DNA from: Collinsella aerofaciens
GTDB taxonomy: Bacteria > Actinomycetota > Coriobacteriia > Coriobacteriales > Coriobacteriaceae
Reading direction: 5' to 3'
NCBI RefSeq assembly: GCF_902364945.1
Contig: NZ_CABJFS010000012.1
Span: 3,511-67,510 of the forward strand
DNA length: 64,000 nucleotides
Below the pieces are notes generated by a model. It had not been told where the DNA came from, made no database searches, and was given only the letters and a program-made list of their open reading frames with translations. Shown piece after piece: positions 41,566-50,240 of this stretch (the stretch's first letter is position 1; each line of letters opens with the position of its first letter). The position numbers and the translations under genes are program-made.

Positions 41566-42714
41566 ATGAGTAAGAAAGAATGCATCGCGATGCTCCTCGC
41601 AGGAGGACAGGGCAGCCGATTGGGGGCACTCACCCAAAAGATCGCCAAGCCGGCGGTTAGCTTTGGTGGCAAGTTCCGCATTATCGACTTTTCGCTGTCC
41701 AACTGCTCCAACTCGGGCATCGACACGGTGGGCGTTCTGACGCAGTACCGTCCCTACCTGCTGCATGCCTACGTGGGCTCCGGCGAGGCGTGGGATCTGG
41801 ACAGCCGCGACGGCGGCGTGTCGATCCTGCCGCCGTACGAGACGCAGACCGGCGGCGCCTGGTATGCGGGAACGGCCGACGCCATTACGCAGAACCTCGA
41901 CTACATCAAGGCCAACGACCCCAAGTACGTCCTGATTCTTTCGGGCGATCACCTGTATCGCATGGACTACCGCAAGATGCTTAAGACGCACATTGAGAAC
42001 AACGCCGACCTCACGGTGAGCGTTATGCCCGTGCCGTGGGAGGAGGCCAGCCGCTTTGGCATCCTGACCACCGACCCCGAAGACGGCCGCATCACCAAGT
42101 TCACCGAGAAGCCCGAGAAGCCCGATTCGAACCTCGCGTCCATGGGCATCTACATCTTCTCGGCCGACGTGCTGATCGAGGCGCTCGAGGAGGACGCTCT
42201 GGACCAGCGCTCGAGCCACGACTTTGGCAAGGACATCATCCCCAAGCTGCTCGGTGAGAACAAGCGCCTGTACAGCTACGAGTTCCACGGCTTCTGGAAG
42301 GACGTCGGCACCATCGCCAGCTTCCATGAGACCTCGATGGACCTGCTGGGTAACAACCCCGAGTTCGATCTGTTCGACAAGAACTTCCCCATCATGTCCA
42401 ACATCACCACGCGTCCGCCGCACTACATTGGCCCTGACGGCCGCCTGGACGACTGCCTGGTCTCCAACGGCTGCAAGATCTACGGCACCGCTCGCCACTC
42501 GATCCTTTCGACCGATGTCATCATCGAGGAGCGCGCCGTGGTCGAGGACTCCGTGCTGCTGCCGGGTGCGCACGTTAAGAGCGGCGCGCACATCTGCCGC
42601 GCTATTTTGGGCGAGAACTCCACGGTCGAAGAGGGCGTGAAGCTCGGCTCTGTCGATACCACCAAGGATACGGCCGTCGTTGGAAATGACGTCGTTATCG
42701 GGAAGGGGGAATGA
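41566..42714 (+). CDS. glgC: Glucose-1-phosphate adenylyltransferase, catalytic subunit
   Basis: The 382-aa protein has [16 protein letters not shown] (nucleotide loop), [26 protein letters not shown] and a C-terminal left-handed beta-helix (hexapeptide-like [13 protein letters not shown]). It makes ADP-glucose from glucose-1-P and ATP, the committed step of glycogen synthesis. The ATG follows AGAAGGAGA. glgD starts 4 nt after its stop, consistent with a GlgC/GlgD complex. Confidence 0.93.
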   Translation: MSKKECIAMLLAGGQGSRLGALTQKIAKPAVSFGGKFRIIDFSLSNCSNSGIDTVGVLTQYRPYLLHAYVGSGEAWDLDSRDGGVSILPPYETQTGGAWYAGTADAITQNLDYIKANDPKYVLILSGDHLYRMDYRKMLKTHIENNADLTVSVMPVPWEEASRFGILTTDPEDGRITKFTEKPEKPDSNLASMGIYIFSADVLIEALEEDALDQRSSHDFGKDIIPKLLGENKRLYSYEFHGFWKDVGTIASFHETSMDLLGNNPEFDLFDKNFPIMSNITTRPPHYIGPDGRLDDCLVSNGCKIYGTARHSILSTDVIIEERAVVEDSVLLPGAHVKSGAHICRAILGENSTVEEGVKLGSVDTTKDTAVVGNDVVIGKGE

Positions 42715-42718
42715 TCCG

Positions 42719-43846
42719 ATGATCAATCGCAAGGCCATCGGTTATATCACCGCTAACTACTCTTCGACCTACGGCAGCGTGCTGCTCAAGGACCGCCCCA
42801 TCGCATCCGTTCCGTTTTTGGGCCGCTACCGCCTGATCGACTTTCCGCTGTCCAACATGATGAACGCCGGCATCAAGACCGTCGGCGTCGTCATGCCGGG
42901 CAACTACCGCTCGCTGATCGACCACGTGGGCTCGGGCAAGGACTGGGGCCTGGACCGCAAGAAAGGCGGCCTGTTCATGGTGCCCGGCAACGCGTATGGC
43001 ACCACCAAGGGCGGCATGCGCTTCCTGCTGCGCGACATCATCTCCAACAAGACGCTGTTCCAGCGCTCGGAGAAGCCCTATGTTGTGATGATGGGCACCA
43101 ACATCATCTTTAACATGGACCTCAACACCATCATCGAGGCGCACGAGAACTCCGGTGCCCAGATGACCGTGGTGTACTGCAAGGCCACGCGCAACGTCGA
43201 TGACGAGACCAAGCTCGAGATTAACGAGAACGGCCGCCTGACGGGCGTGAGCGCCGGCATCGTGTACGGCGACAACGCCTCTATGGACTGCTGCATCGTC
43301 AACCGCGATACGCTGCTCGAGATTATCGACCACTACCAGGCCGCCGACTATCTGGACCTGCTCGAGGCACTCCAGGGCGACTTTGGCAACATCGACGTGT
43401 GCAGCTACGAGTACAAGGGCGAGGTCGTGGGCGTGTTTAGCGAGAAGTCGCTGTATCGCCGCAGCATGGACCTGCTCGACCAGACCGTGGCCGACCAGCT
43501 CTTTGACCCCGAGCGCCCGATCCTGACCAAGGCTCACGACGTGCCGCCTTCGCGCTATGCGACCGGCAGCCACGCCTGCAACTCGATCATCTCGGCCGGC
43601 TGCATCATCAAGGGCACCGTGCGCAACTCGATCCTGTCGCGCGGCGTCGTAGTCGAGGAAGGCGCTTCGGTGACCAACTCGATCATCAACCAGAGCTGCA
43701 TCATCAAGAGCGGCGCCCGCGTTGAGAACGCCATTCTGGACAAAAACAACGTGGTTCCCACCAACACCGAGCTTCGCGGCACGCCCGAGAACATCCTGGT
43801 GCTGGGCAAGGCTCCGTTAACTTCCGACACCACCATCGTACGTTAA
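42719..43846 (+). CDS. glgD: Glucose-1-phosphate adenylyltransferase-like regulatory subunit
   Basis: The start is the ATG at 42719 after AAGGGGG. The protein opens MINRKAIGYITANYSSTYGS, lacking the GGxGxRL loop of GlgC, but keeps SVPFLGRYRLIDFPLSNMMN and the beta-helix C-terminus. GlgD proteins are non- or poorly catalytic partners that activate GlgC. Immediately downstream of glgC in the same operon. Confidence 0.92.
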   Translation: MINRKAIGYITANYSSTYGSVLLKDRPIASVPFLGRYRLIDFPLSNMMNAGIKTVGVVMPGNYRSLIDHVGSGKDWGLDRKKGGLFMVPGNAYGTTKGGMRFLLRDIISNKTLFQRSEKPYVVMMGTNIIFNMDLNTIIEAHENSGAQMTVVYCKATRNVDDETKLEINENGRLTGVSAGIVYGDNASMDCCIVNRDTLLEIIDHYQAADYLDLLEALQGDFGNIDVCSYEYKGEVVGVFSEKSLYRRSMDLLDQTVADQLFDPERPILTKAHDVPPSRYATGSHACNSIISAGCIIKGTVRNSILSRGVVVEEGASVTNSIINQSCIIKSGARVENAILDKNNVVPTNTELRGTPENILVLGKAPLTSDTTIVR

Positions 43847-43877
43847 CGTTGGCACCGCAACATCGCTCGTAACAAGT

Positions 43878-43913
43878 AGAATAGCCGCCCGGTTAGCGCC
43901 AGGCGGCTATTCT
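43878..43913 (+). terminator. Hairpin between glgD and glgA
   Basis: AGAATAGCCGCC (43878-43889) and GGCGGCTATTCT (43902-43913) form a perfect 12-bp stem with a 12-nt loop. No T-run follows (CGAATTGC). It probably separates or dampens transcription into glgA. Confidence 0.6.
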
Positions 43914-43936
43914 CGAATTGCAACATGGGAGACAAT

Positions 43937-46261
43937 ATGGCAGATTCCAGCAAAAAGATGCAGATCGTGTTTGCCTCGGCCGAGTGCGCACCGTTTGTAA
44001 AGACCGGTGGCCTGGGCGACGTGGCAGGCTCGCTGCCTGCGGCGCTTGTGCGCGCCGGCGCCGAAGTTATCGTGATGGTGCCCAAGTACGCCACCATAAA
44101 GGACGAGTACAAGGCGCAGATGGAGCACTTCTCCGACTTTTACGTGAGTCTGGGCTGGCGCAACGAGTACTGCGGACTCGAGAAGCTCGAGCACGACGGC
44201 GTCACCTATATGTTCATCGACAACGAGCGCTACTTTGCGCGCGACTATCCGTACGGCTTCTTTGACGACGGCGAGCGCTTTGCGTTCTTCTCCAAGGCCA
44301 TCACCGAGAGCCTGCAGCACCTGCCGGCCGACTTTGAGTGTGACATCCTGCACTGCAATGACTGGCAGACGGCACTTGCGCCCGTGTTTTTGCGCGAGTT
44401 TTACCAGGGCCTGCCGCTGTATGACCGCGTCAAGACCGTGTTCTCGATCCACAACGTGGCGTTCCAGGGCCAGTTTAGCGACACCGTGATGGAGGACATC
44501 CTGGGTGTGGCACACATTCCGGCGGCCGCCTCGCAGCTGCGTTGCGACGCCTGCAGCATCAACTACATGCTGGGCGCCCTGCGCTATGCCGACGCCATAA
44601 CCACGGTGAGCCCCACCTATGCCAGCGAGATCCAGACGCCCGAGTTTGGCGAGGGCCTGGACGGCGTGCTGCGCGAGCGCTCCTATGCGCTGCAGGGCAT
44701 TTTGAATGGCATTGACGTGGCGGGCTTTGACCCGGCGACCGACAAACGCATTGCCGCCAACTACACCGTGGAGGACCGTTCTGGTAAGGCCGTATGCAAG
44801 GCCAAGCTGCAGGAAGAGCTGGGGCTCGAGGTTCGCGACGACCGTCCGCTTATGGTCATGGTCACGCGCCTGACGCGCCAGAAGGGCATGGACCTGGTCA
44901 TGTACGCGCTCGACCGCATTCTGGCCGGCGGCGTGCAGGTGGCGGTGCTGGGCACCGGCGACCGCGACTACGAGGACGGTCTGCGCTACTTCCAGGACAA
45001 GTACCCCGGTACCATGGCCGCACGCATCGAGTTCGATCCTGCGCTGTCGCAGCGCATGTATGCCGCCGCCGACATGTTCCTAATGCCTTCGAAGTTTGAG
45101 CCCTGCGGCCTGTCGCAGATCATCGCCATGCGCTACGGCACCCTGCCTATCGTGCGCGAGACCGGCGGCCTGAAGGACACGGTGATTCCGTATAACGAGT
45201 TTACCGGCGAGGGCACGGGCTTCTCGTTTACCAACTTTAACGGCGACGAGATGGGCGACGCCGTGTTCCGCGCGGCGCGTCTGTTCTGGGATAACCGCGA
45301 CGCCTGGAACCAGCTGGTAACGCAGGCCATGAGCCAGGACTTTAGCTGGACGCGCTCGGCCGATAAGTATCTGGACCTGTACTTCTTTATGCACCCGGAG
45401 ATCGAGCGCCCGGTGGCTGTTGTCGACGAGCCTGAGGCTGTTGCTGAGCCGGTGGCCGCTGAGGAGCCCAAGGCCGAAGAGAAGCCGGTTGAAGCTGAGC
45501 CCGTTACGGCCGAGTCTGAGGTGAAGGCTGAGGCTGCTCCTGAGGCAGAGTCCGAGGTCAAGCCAGCTGCAAAGCCTGCAGCTAAGAAGACCACGACTCG
45601 TAAGACGACGGCTAAGAAGGCCACAGCGGCCAAGGCGACGGCAACCAAGACCACCGCTGTCAAGACAACGACCTCGCGCAAGCGCACCACCGCAGCTGCC
45701 AAGAAGGCCGCCGAAGCCGAGGCTACTCCCGAGGTAAAGGCCGACGCCGTCGAGGCTAAGGCTGCGGCAAAGGCACCGGCCAAGGCCGCTACCAAGAAGA
45801 CGACCGCGACCGCCAAGAAGGCAACAGCTGCCAAGAAGACCACACCAACGAAATCGACGACCACGAAGGCCGCCACAACCAAGGCAGCCACAAAGCCGGC
45901 CGCCAAAGTCGAGGAGACGCCCGCCGAATCCAAGGCCAAGGTAACCGTTGAGGCCAAGCCGGCCGCCAAGACCACCACGCGCAAGCGCGCAACGACGACG
46001 GCCAAGAAGTCCACGACCAAGGCTGCTGCTCCCAAAGCGGAGGCTAAGGTCGAGGACAAGACCGCACTAAAGGCCAAGCCTGAGCCGAAGGCAGCCGAGG
46101 TCAAGCCCGCTGCCGCTAAAGAGGAGCCCAAGGCCGAGGTAAAGGCAAAGCCCGAGCCCGCCAAGAAGGCCCCGGTCTCCCCCGTCGCCGCGACCGAGGA
46201 AAAGGCTCCGACCAAGAAGACCTCCGTCCGCAAGGCAACGGCCACCCGCAAGCGCCGCTAG
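43937..46261 (+). CDS. glgA: Glycogen synthase with long Lys/Ala/Thr tail
   Basis: I place the start at the ATG at 43937, 5 nt after GGGAGA. Residues ~8-485 are a GT5 synthase: ASAECAPFVKTGGLGDVAGS (KTGGL binds ADP-glucose), HCNDWQTAL, FSIHNVAFQG, VTRLTRQKGMDLV, SKFEPCGLSQIIAMRYG. It extends glycogen from ADP-glucose. The remaining ~285 residues are an acidic Pro/Glu linker and then basic repeats (RKTTAKKATAAKATATKTT, ending ATATRKRR), about 60% longer than a normal 480-aa GlgA. The tail resembles that on GlgB in the same cluster. Confidence 0.9.
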   Translation: MADSSKKMQIVFASAECAPFVKTGGLGDVAGSLPAALVRAGAEVIVMVPKYATIKDEYKAQMEHFSDFYVSLGWRNEYCGLEKLEHDGVTYMFIDNERYFARDYPYGFFDDGERFAFFSKAITESLQHLPADFECDILHCNDWQTALAPVFLREFYQGLPLYDRVKTVFSIHNVAFQGQFSDTVMEDILGVAHIPAAASQLRCDACSINYMLGALRYADAITTVSPTYASEIQTPEFGEGLDGVLRERSYALQGILNGIDVAGFDPATDKRIAANYTVEDRSGKAVCKAKLQEELGLEVRDDRPLMVMVTRLTRQKGMDLVMYALDRILAGGVQVAVLGTGDRDYEDGLRYFQDKYPGTMAARIEFDPALSQRMYAAADMFLMPSKFEPCGLSQIIAMRYGTLPIVRETGGLKDTVIPYNEFTGEGTGFSFTNFNGDEMGDAVFRAARLFWDNRDAWNQLVTQAMSQDFSWTRSADKYLDLYFFMHPEIERPVAVVDEPEAVAEPVAAEEPKAEEKPVEAEPVTAESEVKAEAAPEAESEVKPAAKPAAKKTTTRKTTAKKATAAKATATKTTAVKTTTSRKRTTAAAKKAAEAEATPEVKADAVEAKAAAKAPAKAATKKTTATAKKATAAKKTTPTKSTTTKAATTKAATKPAAKVEETPAESKAKVTVEAKPAAKTTTRKRATTTAKKSTTKAAAPKAEAKVEDKTALKAKPEPKAAEVKPAAAKEEPKAEVKAKPEPAKKAPVSPVAATEEKAPTKKTSVRKATATRKRR

Positions 46262-46297
46262 TACGCAGACGATTCAAAACCTCATCAAACCCTAAGC

Positions 46298-46324
46298 AAG
46301 GGGCGCTCCAACTGGGTGCCCCTT
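46298..46324 (+). terminator. Terminator after glgA
   Basis: AAGGGGC (46298-46304) pairs with GCCCCTT (46318-46324) around a 13-nt loop and is followed by CTCTGT, 36 nt after the glgA stop. Confidence 0.65.
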
Positions 46325-46337
46325 CTCTGTAGGTAGT

Positions 46338-46379
46338 GGTAAAACGATTTTCTAGGACGACCGTTCGCCGATGGTAAAC
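46338..46379. promoter_or_regulatory. Operator-like motifs before the GH13-GH77 gene
   Basis: GGTAAAACGATTTTCTA (46338-46354) and ATGGTAAAC (46371-46379) match the elements upstream of glgB (GGTAAAACGTTTTTAA on its minus strand, and ATGGTAAAC). A TATACT near 46410 is a possible -10. A common LacI-type repressor is inferred. Confidence 0.5.
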
Positions 46380-46477
46380 GGATGTTGTTTATACAGCCTG
46401 TGTACAACAGATATACTTACAACTTGTGCGTAAAGCCATGGCCCGCAGGCCGTGATTCTATTGAACTGGACCGTATT

Positions 46478-49400
46478 ATGAGATTGATACACAACAGCCG
46501 TCTTCCGCAGTTTCGCACTCCGTTTGGCGCTGTGACCACTGGAACTACCCTTTCGCTCTCCGTGATTCTGGAGGATGCCGACCCCAACCAGGCAACGCTT
46601 ACGCTGCGCACCTGGGTCGATGAGATCGGTGAGTCTCGGTATCCCATGACGCACGAGGGCGACGGCATTTATACCGTAGAGCTTGAGTGTACCGAGTCCT
46701 GTCTTATCTGGTACAGCTTTATCTGCAATATCGAGGGCCAGCCCGAGGTCCGCTTGGGCGCACCGCAGGGTCGCACCGGTGGCGAGGGCGTAACTTACGA
46801 CTACGCCGAGGTGCCGTCCTTCCAGATTACCGTCTATAAGCACCGCGAAGTGCGTCCCGAGTGGTACGAGCGTGGCATGGTCTACCAGATCTTTCCCGAT
46901 CGCTACGCCCGAGATGAAAACTGGCGCGAGCGCACGCTGGCCGAGGTCGAAAAACCACGCAACGGAATCCAGCGCCGCATGGTCGAGGACTGGAACGAGC
47001 CGCCCGTGTACGAGCGCGCCGAAGACGGCTCCATCAAGACCTGGGACTTCTACGGCGGGTCGCTCAAGGGCATCCAGGAAGACCTGCCTCGCATCGCCGA
47101 GCTGGGCTTTACAGCCATCTACCTCAACCCCATTTTTGAAGCCGCGAGCAACCACCGCTACGACACGGCCGACTACACCAAGATCGACCCGATCCTGGGC
47201 ACCGAGCAGGACTTTACCGAGCTGTGCCAGGCGGCCGAGAAGCTGGGCATCTCCATCATTCTGGACGGCGTCTTTAACCATACGGGTGACGACTCGATCT
47301 ATTTCAACCGCTACGGCAACTACCCCGGCGTGGGCGCGTGGCAGAGCGAGGATTCGCCATGGCGCGATGCGTTTTATTTCCACGAGGATGGCTCATACGA
47401 CTGCTGGTGGGGCGTGGGCAACATGCCCGCCATCAATGAGAGCTCTGAGCTGGTACGCGAGCGGCTCCTGGGCAAGGACGGCGTGATCCGTAAATGGCTA
47501 CGTGCCGGCGCTCATGGCTGGCGCCTAGACGTGGCCGACGAGCTTTCCGATGACTTCCTGGCCGAGATCAAAAAGGCCGTGCTCGCCGAGAAGCCTGATG
47601 CACTGTTGCTCGGCGAAGTCTGGGAAGACGCCTCCAACAAGATCAGCTACGGCCATCTGCGCCGCTATCTGCAAGGCTCCGAGCTGGACTCGGCCATGGA
47701 TTATCCCTTCCGCGACATGGTCATCGGCTTTTTGATGGGCTACAAGAACGCTTACCAAGCTGCTGAAGATATCGAGACCCTCCGCGAGAACTACCCGAGC
47801 GAGGCATTGTCCTGCGCGCTCAACCTGCTGTCGAGCCACGATCGCCCGCGTATCATTTCGGTGCTCGGCGGCGGCCCCGACGAGTCGCAGCTGCCCGAGT
47901 GTGAACGCAGCAAATGGCGCCTGGACGAGAACTCGATGGGCCTGGCCAAGAGCCGTTTTTGGCTCGCCACGCTCATGCAGATGACTTTCCCCGGCGTGCC
48001 TTCGATCTACTACGGCGACGAATACGGCCTGGAGGGTCTAACCGATCCGGGCAACCGCCGCACCCTGCCGACCAAGGACCAACTGCACGACTTCGACACA
48101 CTGGCTATTGTCAAAAACGCCTCCGCCGTACGCCGCGCACTGCCGTTTATGATCGACGGCGAGATCAAGGCCTTCGCGCTCAACGACGAGGTGCTGGCAT
48201 ACAACCGCACGGGCAAGGATGGCGAGTCCGCGACGGTTATCATCAACCGTAGTCTGCGCAATTCGCACCGCGTGACGATTCCGGCGCTCGACGAATGCGC
48301 GAGTGACGTGATCAGCGGTCACGAGTGCGAGATCCACAACGGCACGGTCACGCTCGATTTGTATCCGCTGGGCTCGTCGATCATCTATCACCATGCCGAG
48401 CAGCGCTTGCAGGAGCCGCTCGATCACGGCGCGGGCGTTGTGTGCCATATCACCTCGGTACCGACCGATGACGGCAAGCCCGGCACGATCGGCGCACCCA
48501 CGCGTCGCTTTATCGACCATCTGTCGGCTATGGGCATGCGCTACTGGCAGGTCCTGCCTGTCAACCCAACGGACTTCTTCCGCTCCCCTTACGCCGGGCC
48601 TTCGGCCTTTGCGGGCAATATTGACCTGCTGCCCGAGAGCCAAGAGGAGCTGGCGGCCGACTTTGAGACTTGGAAGGCCCGTGGCGGCGAAGATGCCGAT
48701 CCGCTCTACACCGCGTTTAAACATCGCAACGCCGATTGGCTCGAGAAATACTGCGTCTACATGGCCGTTAAGAAGTACTTTGAGGGCGAGTCGCGCCACG
48801 ATTGGCCGGCGGATGTCGCGCGCTACAACGAGCACCTGATTGACGACAAGCGTTTCCACGACGAGGCAGAGCTGCAGGCGTACATGCAGTACCGCTTTGA
48901 CCTAGCCTGGTGCGAGCTTATGAACTATGCGCACAAGAAGGGCATCGAGGTCATCGGCGATATTCCGATGTATGTCTCGGACGATTCGGCCGATGCATGG
49001 AGCGAGCCCGAGAACTTCTGGCTGTCCGATACCGGCAAGGCGATTGAGATCTCCGGTGCGCCGCCCGATAACTTTGCGCCCGAGGGCCAGGTGTGGGGCA
49101 ACCCGACGTTCCGCTGGGACCACATGAAGCAGGATGGCTATGGCTGGTGGATGGATCGCCTGCGTCGCGCGTTCTCGCTCTACGACCGCGTGCGTCTGGA
49201 TCACTTCCTGGGATTCCACAGCTACTTTAGCATTCCTGCGGGCAAGGCCTGCGCCGACGGTCGTTGGCTGGCGGGACCGGGCAAAGACCTGTTCCAGACC
49301 GCCTACGACGAGCTGGGTCCGCTCAACTTTATCGCCGAGGACCTGGGCTATTTGACGCCCGGTGTTCGCGCTATGGCTTCGACCTGCGGTTTCCCCGGCA

Positions 49401-49774
49401 TGGACGTGCTGGAGTTTAGCGACTACGACGTTCGTTGCGGTGTGCATCCTACGCCCGGCAAGATTCTGTACACCTCGACGCACGATACGTCGACGCTGGC
49501 CGGTTGGTGCACGCGTTCCTTTGCGGGTGGTGACGTGCCGAGCGGTGTTGAGGTGGCGTCCAAGCTGATGAGCGACGCGCTGGCAAGCGACGCTCCCCTG
49601 GTGATGATGCCGCTGCAAGATGTCTTGGGGCTGGGCGACGACGCGCGCATGAACGTTCCGGGCGTGGCCACGGGCAACTGGACCTGGCAGGCTGACGAGA
49701 CCGATGTTGCGGCCGCCGAGGGCAAAACTGCGCAGCTCCTGCGCAACACCCATAGATTCTGGGGCGAAGCGTGA
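46478..49774 (+). CDS. GH13 alpha-glucan hydrolase fused to GH77 4-alpha-glucanotransferase
   Basis: The ATG at 46478 gives 1098 aa starting MRLIHNSRLPQFRTPFG; an upstream in-frame ATG at 46382 overlaps the presumed promoter. Residues 1-~130 are a beta-sandwich. The GH13 barrel (~140-630) has YQIFPDRYA, LDGVFNHTG, nucleophile in GWRLDVADE (~351), acid/base in LLGEVWED (~379) and SSHDRPR (~453), like neopullulanases. From ~645 a complete GH77 MalQ follows: YWQVLPVNPTDF, IGDIPMYV, RLDHFLGF (nucleophile ~907), IAEDLG (~952), STHDTST (~1002). The fusion would cut and re-join maltodextrins, feeding GlgP. Such fusions are known in gut bacteria. Confidence 0.88.
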   Translation: MRLIHNSRLPQFRTPFGAVTTGTTLSLSVILEDADPNQATLTLRTWVDEIGESRYPMTHEGDGIYTVELECTESCLIWYSFICNIEGQPEVRLGAPQGRTGGEGVTYDYAEVPSFQITVYKHREVRPEWYERGMVYQIFPDRYARDENWRERTLAEVEKPRNGIQRRMVEDWNEPPVYERAEDGSIKTWDFYGGSLKGIQEDLPRIAELGFTAIYLNPIFEAASNHRYDTADYTKIDPILGTEQDFTELCQAAEKLGISIILDGVFNHTGDDSIYFNRYGNYPGVGAWQSEDSPWRDAFYFHEDGSYDCWWGVGNMPAINESSELVRERLLGKDGVIRKWLRAGAHGWRLDVADELSDDFLAEIKKAVLAEKPDALLLGEVWEDASNKISYGHLRRYLQGSELDSAMDYPFRDMVIGFLMGYKNAYQAAEDIETLRENYPSEALSCALNLLSSHDRPRIISVLGGGPDESQLPECERSKWRLDENSMGLAKSRFWLATLMQMTFPGVPSIYYGDEYGLEGLTDPGNRRTLPTKDQLHDFDTLAIVKNASAVRRALPFMIDGEIKAFALNDEVLAYNRTGKDGESATVIINRSLRNSHRVTIPALDECASDVISGHECEIHNGTVTLDLYPLGSSIIYHHAEQRLQEPLDHGAGVVCHITSVPTDDGKPGTIGAPTRRFIDHLSAMGMRYWQVLPVNPTDFFRSPYAGPSAFAGNIDLLPESQEELAADFETWKARGGEDADPLYTAFKHRNADWLEKYCVYMAVKKYFEGESRHDWPADVARYNEHLIDDKRFHDEAELQAYMQYRFDLAWCELMNYAHKKGIEVIGDIPMYVSDDSADAWSEPENFWLSDTGKAIEISGAPPDNFAPEGQVWGNPTFRWDHMKQDGYGWWMDRLRRAFSLYDRVRLDHFLGFHSYFSIPAGKACADGRWLAGPGKDLFQTAYDELGPLNFIAEDLGYLTPGVRAMASTCGFPGMDVLEFSDYDVRCGVHPTPGKILYTSTHDTSTLAGWCTRSFAGGDVPSGVEVASKLMSDALASDAPLVMMPLQDVLGLGDDARMNVPGVATGNWTWQADETDVAAAEGKTAQLLRNTHRFWGEA

Positions 49775-49862
49775 TAAAACCCCCGATATAGGGTACAGTT
49801 ACAGCTGTTTGAATTTTTGCGGGCAGAGCGATCTGCCCGCTTTGTGCTGAAAAGGAAGTATT

Positions 49863-50099
49863 ATGGCGCGCTACGATTACAAGTGCTCGAGCTGCGGCAA
49901 CGTGTTCGAGGTTGAGCATCCCATGTCCGAGACCCCCGAGGTCCTATGCCCGAGCTGCGGTGCCCCGGCGGCCAAGACGTTCTCGGCCAGCGGCATTAAA
50001 TTTGAGGGAAGCGGTTTCTACAACACCGACCAGCGCAGCGGTGGCTCCAGCACCAGCGCTACCAGCGGCTGCTGCGCCAACTGCCCGCACAGCCACTAG
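49863..50099 (+). CDS. FmdB-type zinc ribbon protein
   Basis: 78 aa: MARYDYKCSSCGNVFEVEHP with CxxC, then CPSCGAPAAK, the FmdB zinc-ribbon pattern, followed by GIKFEGSGFY and a Ser/Gly-rich tail with extra cysteines (CCANCPHSH). Ribosome binding site AAGGAAG. Function of the family is unclear (possibly regulatory). Followed by a strong terminator, so monocistronic. Confidence 0.85.
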   Translation: MARYDYKCSSCGNVFEVEHPMSETPEVLCPSCGAPAAKTFSASGIKFEGSGFYNTDQRSGGSSTSATSGCCANCPHSH

Positions 50100-50107
50100 A
50101 AACAACG

Positions 50108-50141
50108 CGGCCCCGCGATCAACACCGATCGCGGGGCCGCT
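50108..50141 (+). terminator. Terminator of the zinc ribbon gene
   Basis: GCGGCCCCGCGATC and its perfect complement form a 14-bp stem with a 6-nt loop (AACACC), followed by TTCTTT, 8 nt after the stop codon. Confidence 0.9.
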
Positions 50142-50167
50142 TCTTTAGCTAACCAGGTTTCCTTATG

Positions 50168-50234
50168 AGTTGCGGTGGAATAAGGACTATTTGGCGGGTA
50201 GAAGCGGCTTTTCAATCCCTATTTCACCGCAACT
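50168..50234. repeat. Imperfect long palindrome downstream of rsmB
   Basis: AGTTGCGGTGGAATAAGG (50168-50185) and CCTATTTCACCGCAACT (50218-50234) are near-perfect complements around ~32 nt. It lies 7 nt after the rsmB stop and may end that operon, but lacks a T-run. Confidence 0.55.
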
Positions 50235-50240
50235 TAGTAG

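Noticed and set aside
38093..46251. Long minus-strand frames opposite glgB, glgP, glgC, glgD and glgA
   Set aside because: High-GC codon bias produces them; they show low-complexity Leu/Gly/Val translation and no motifs.
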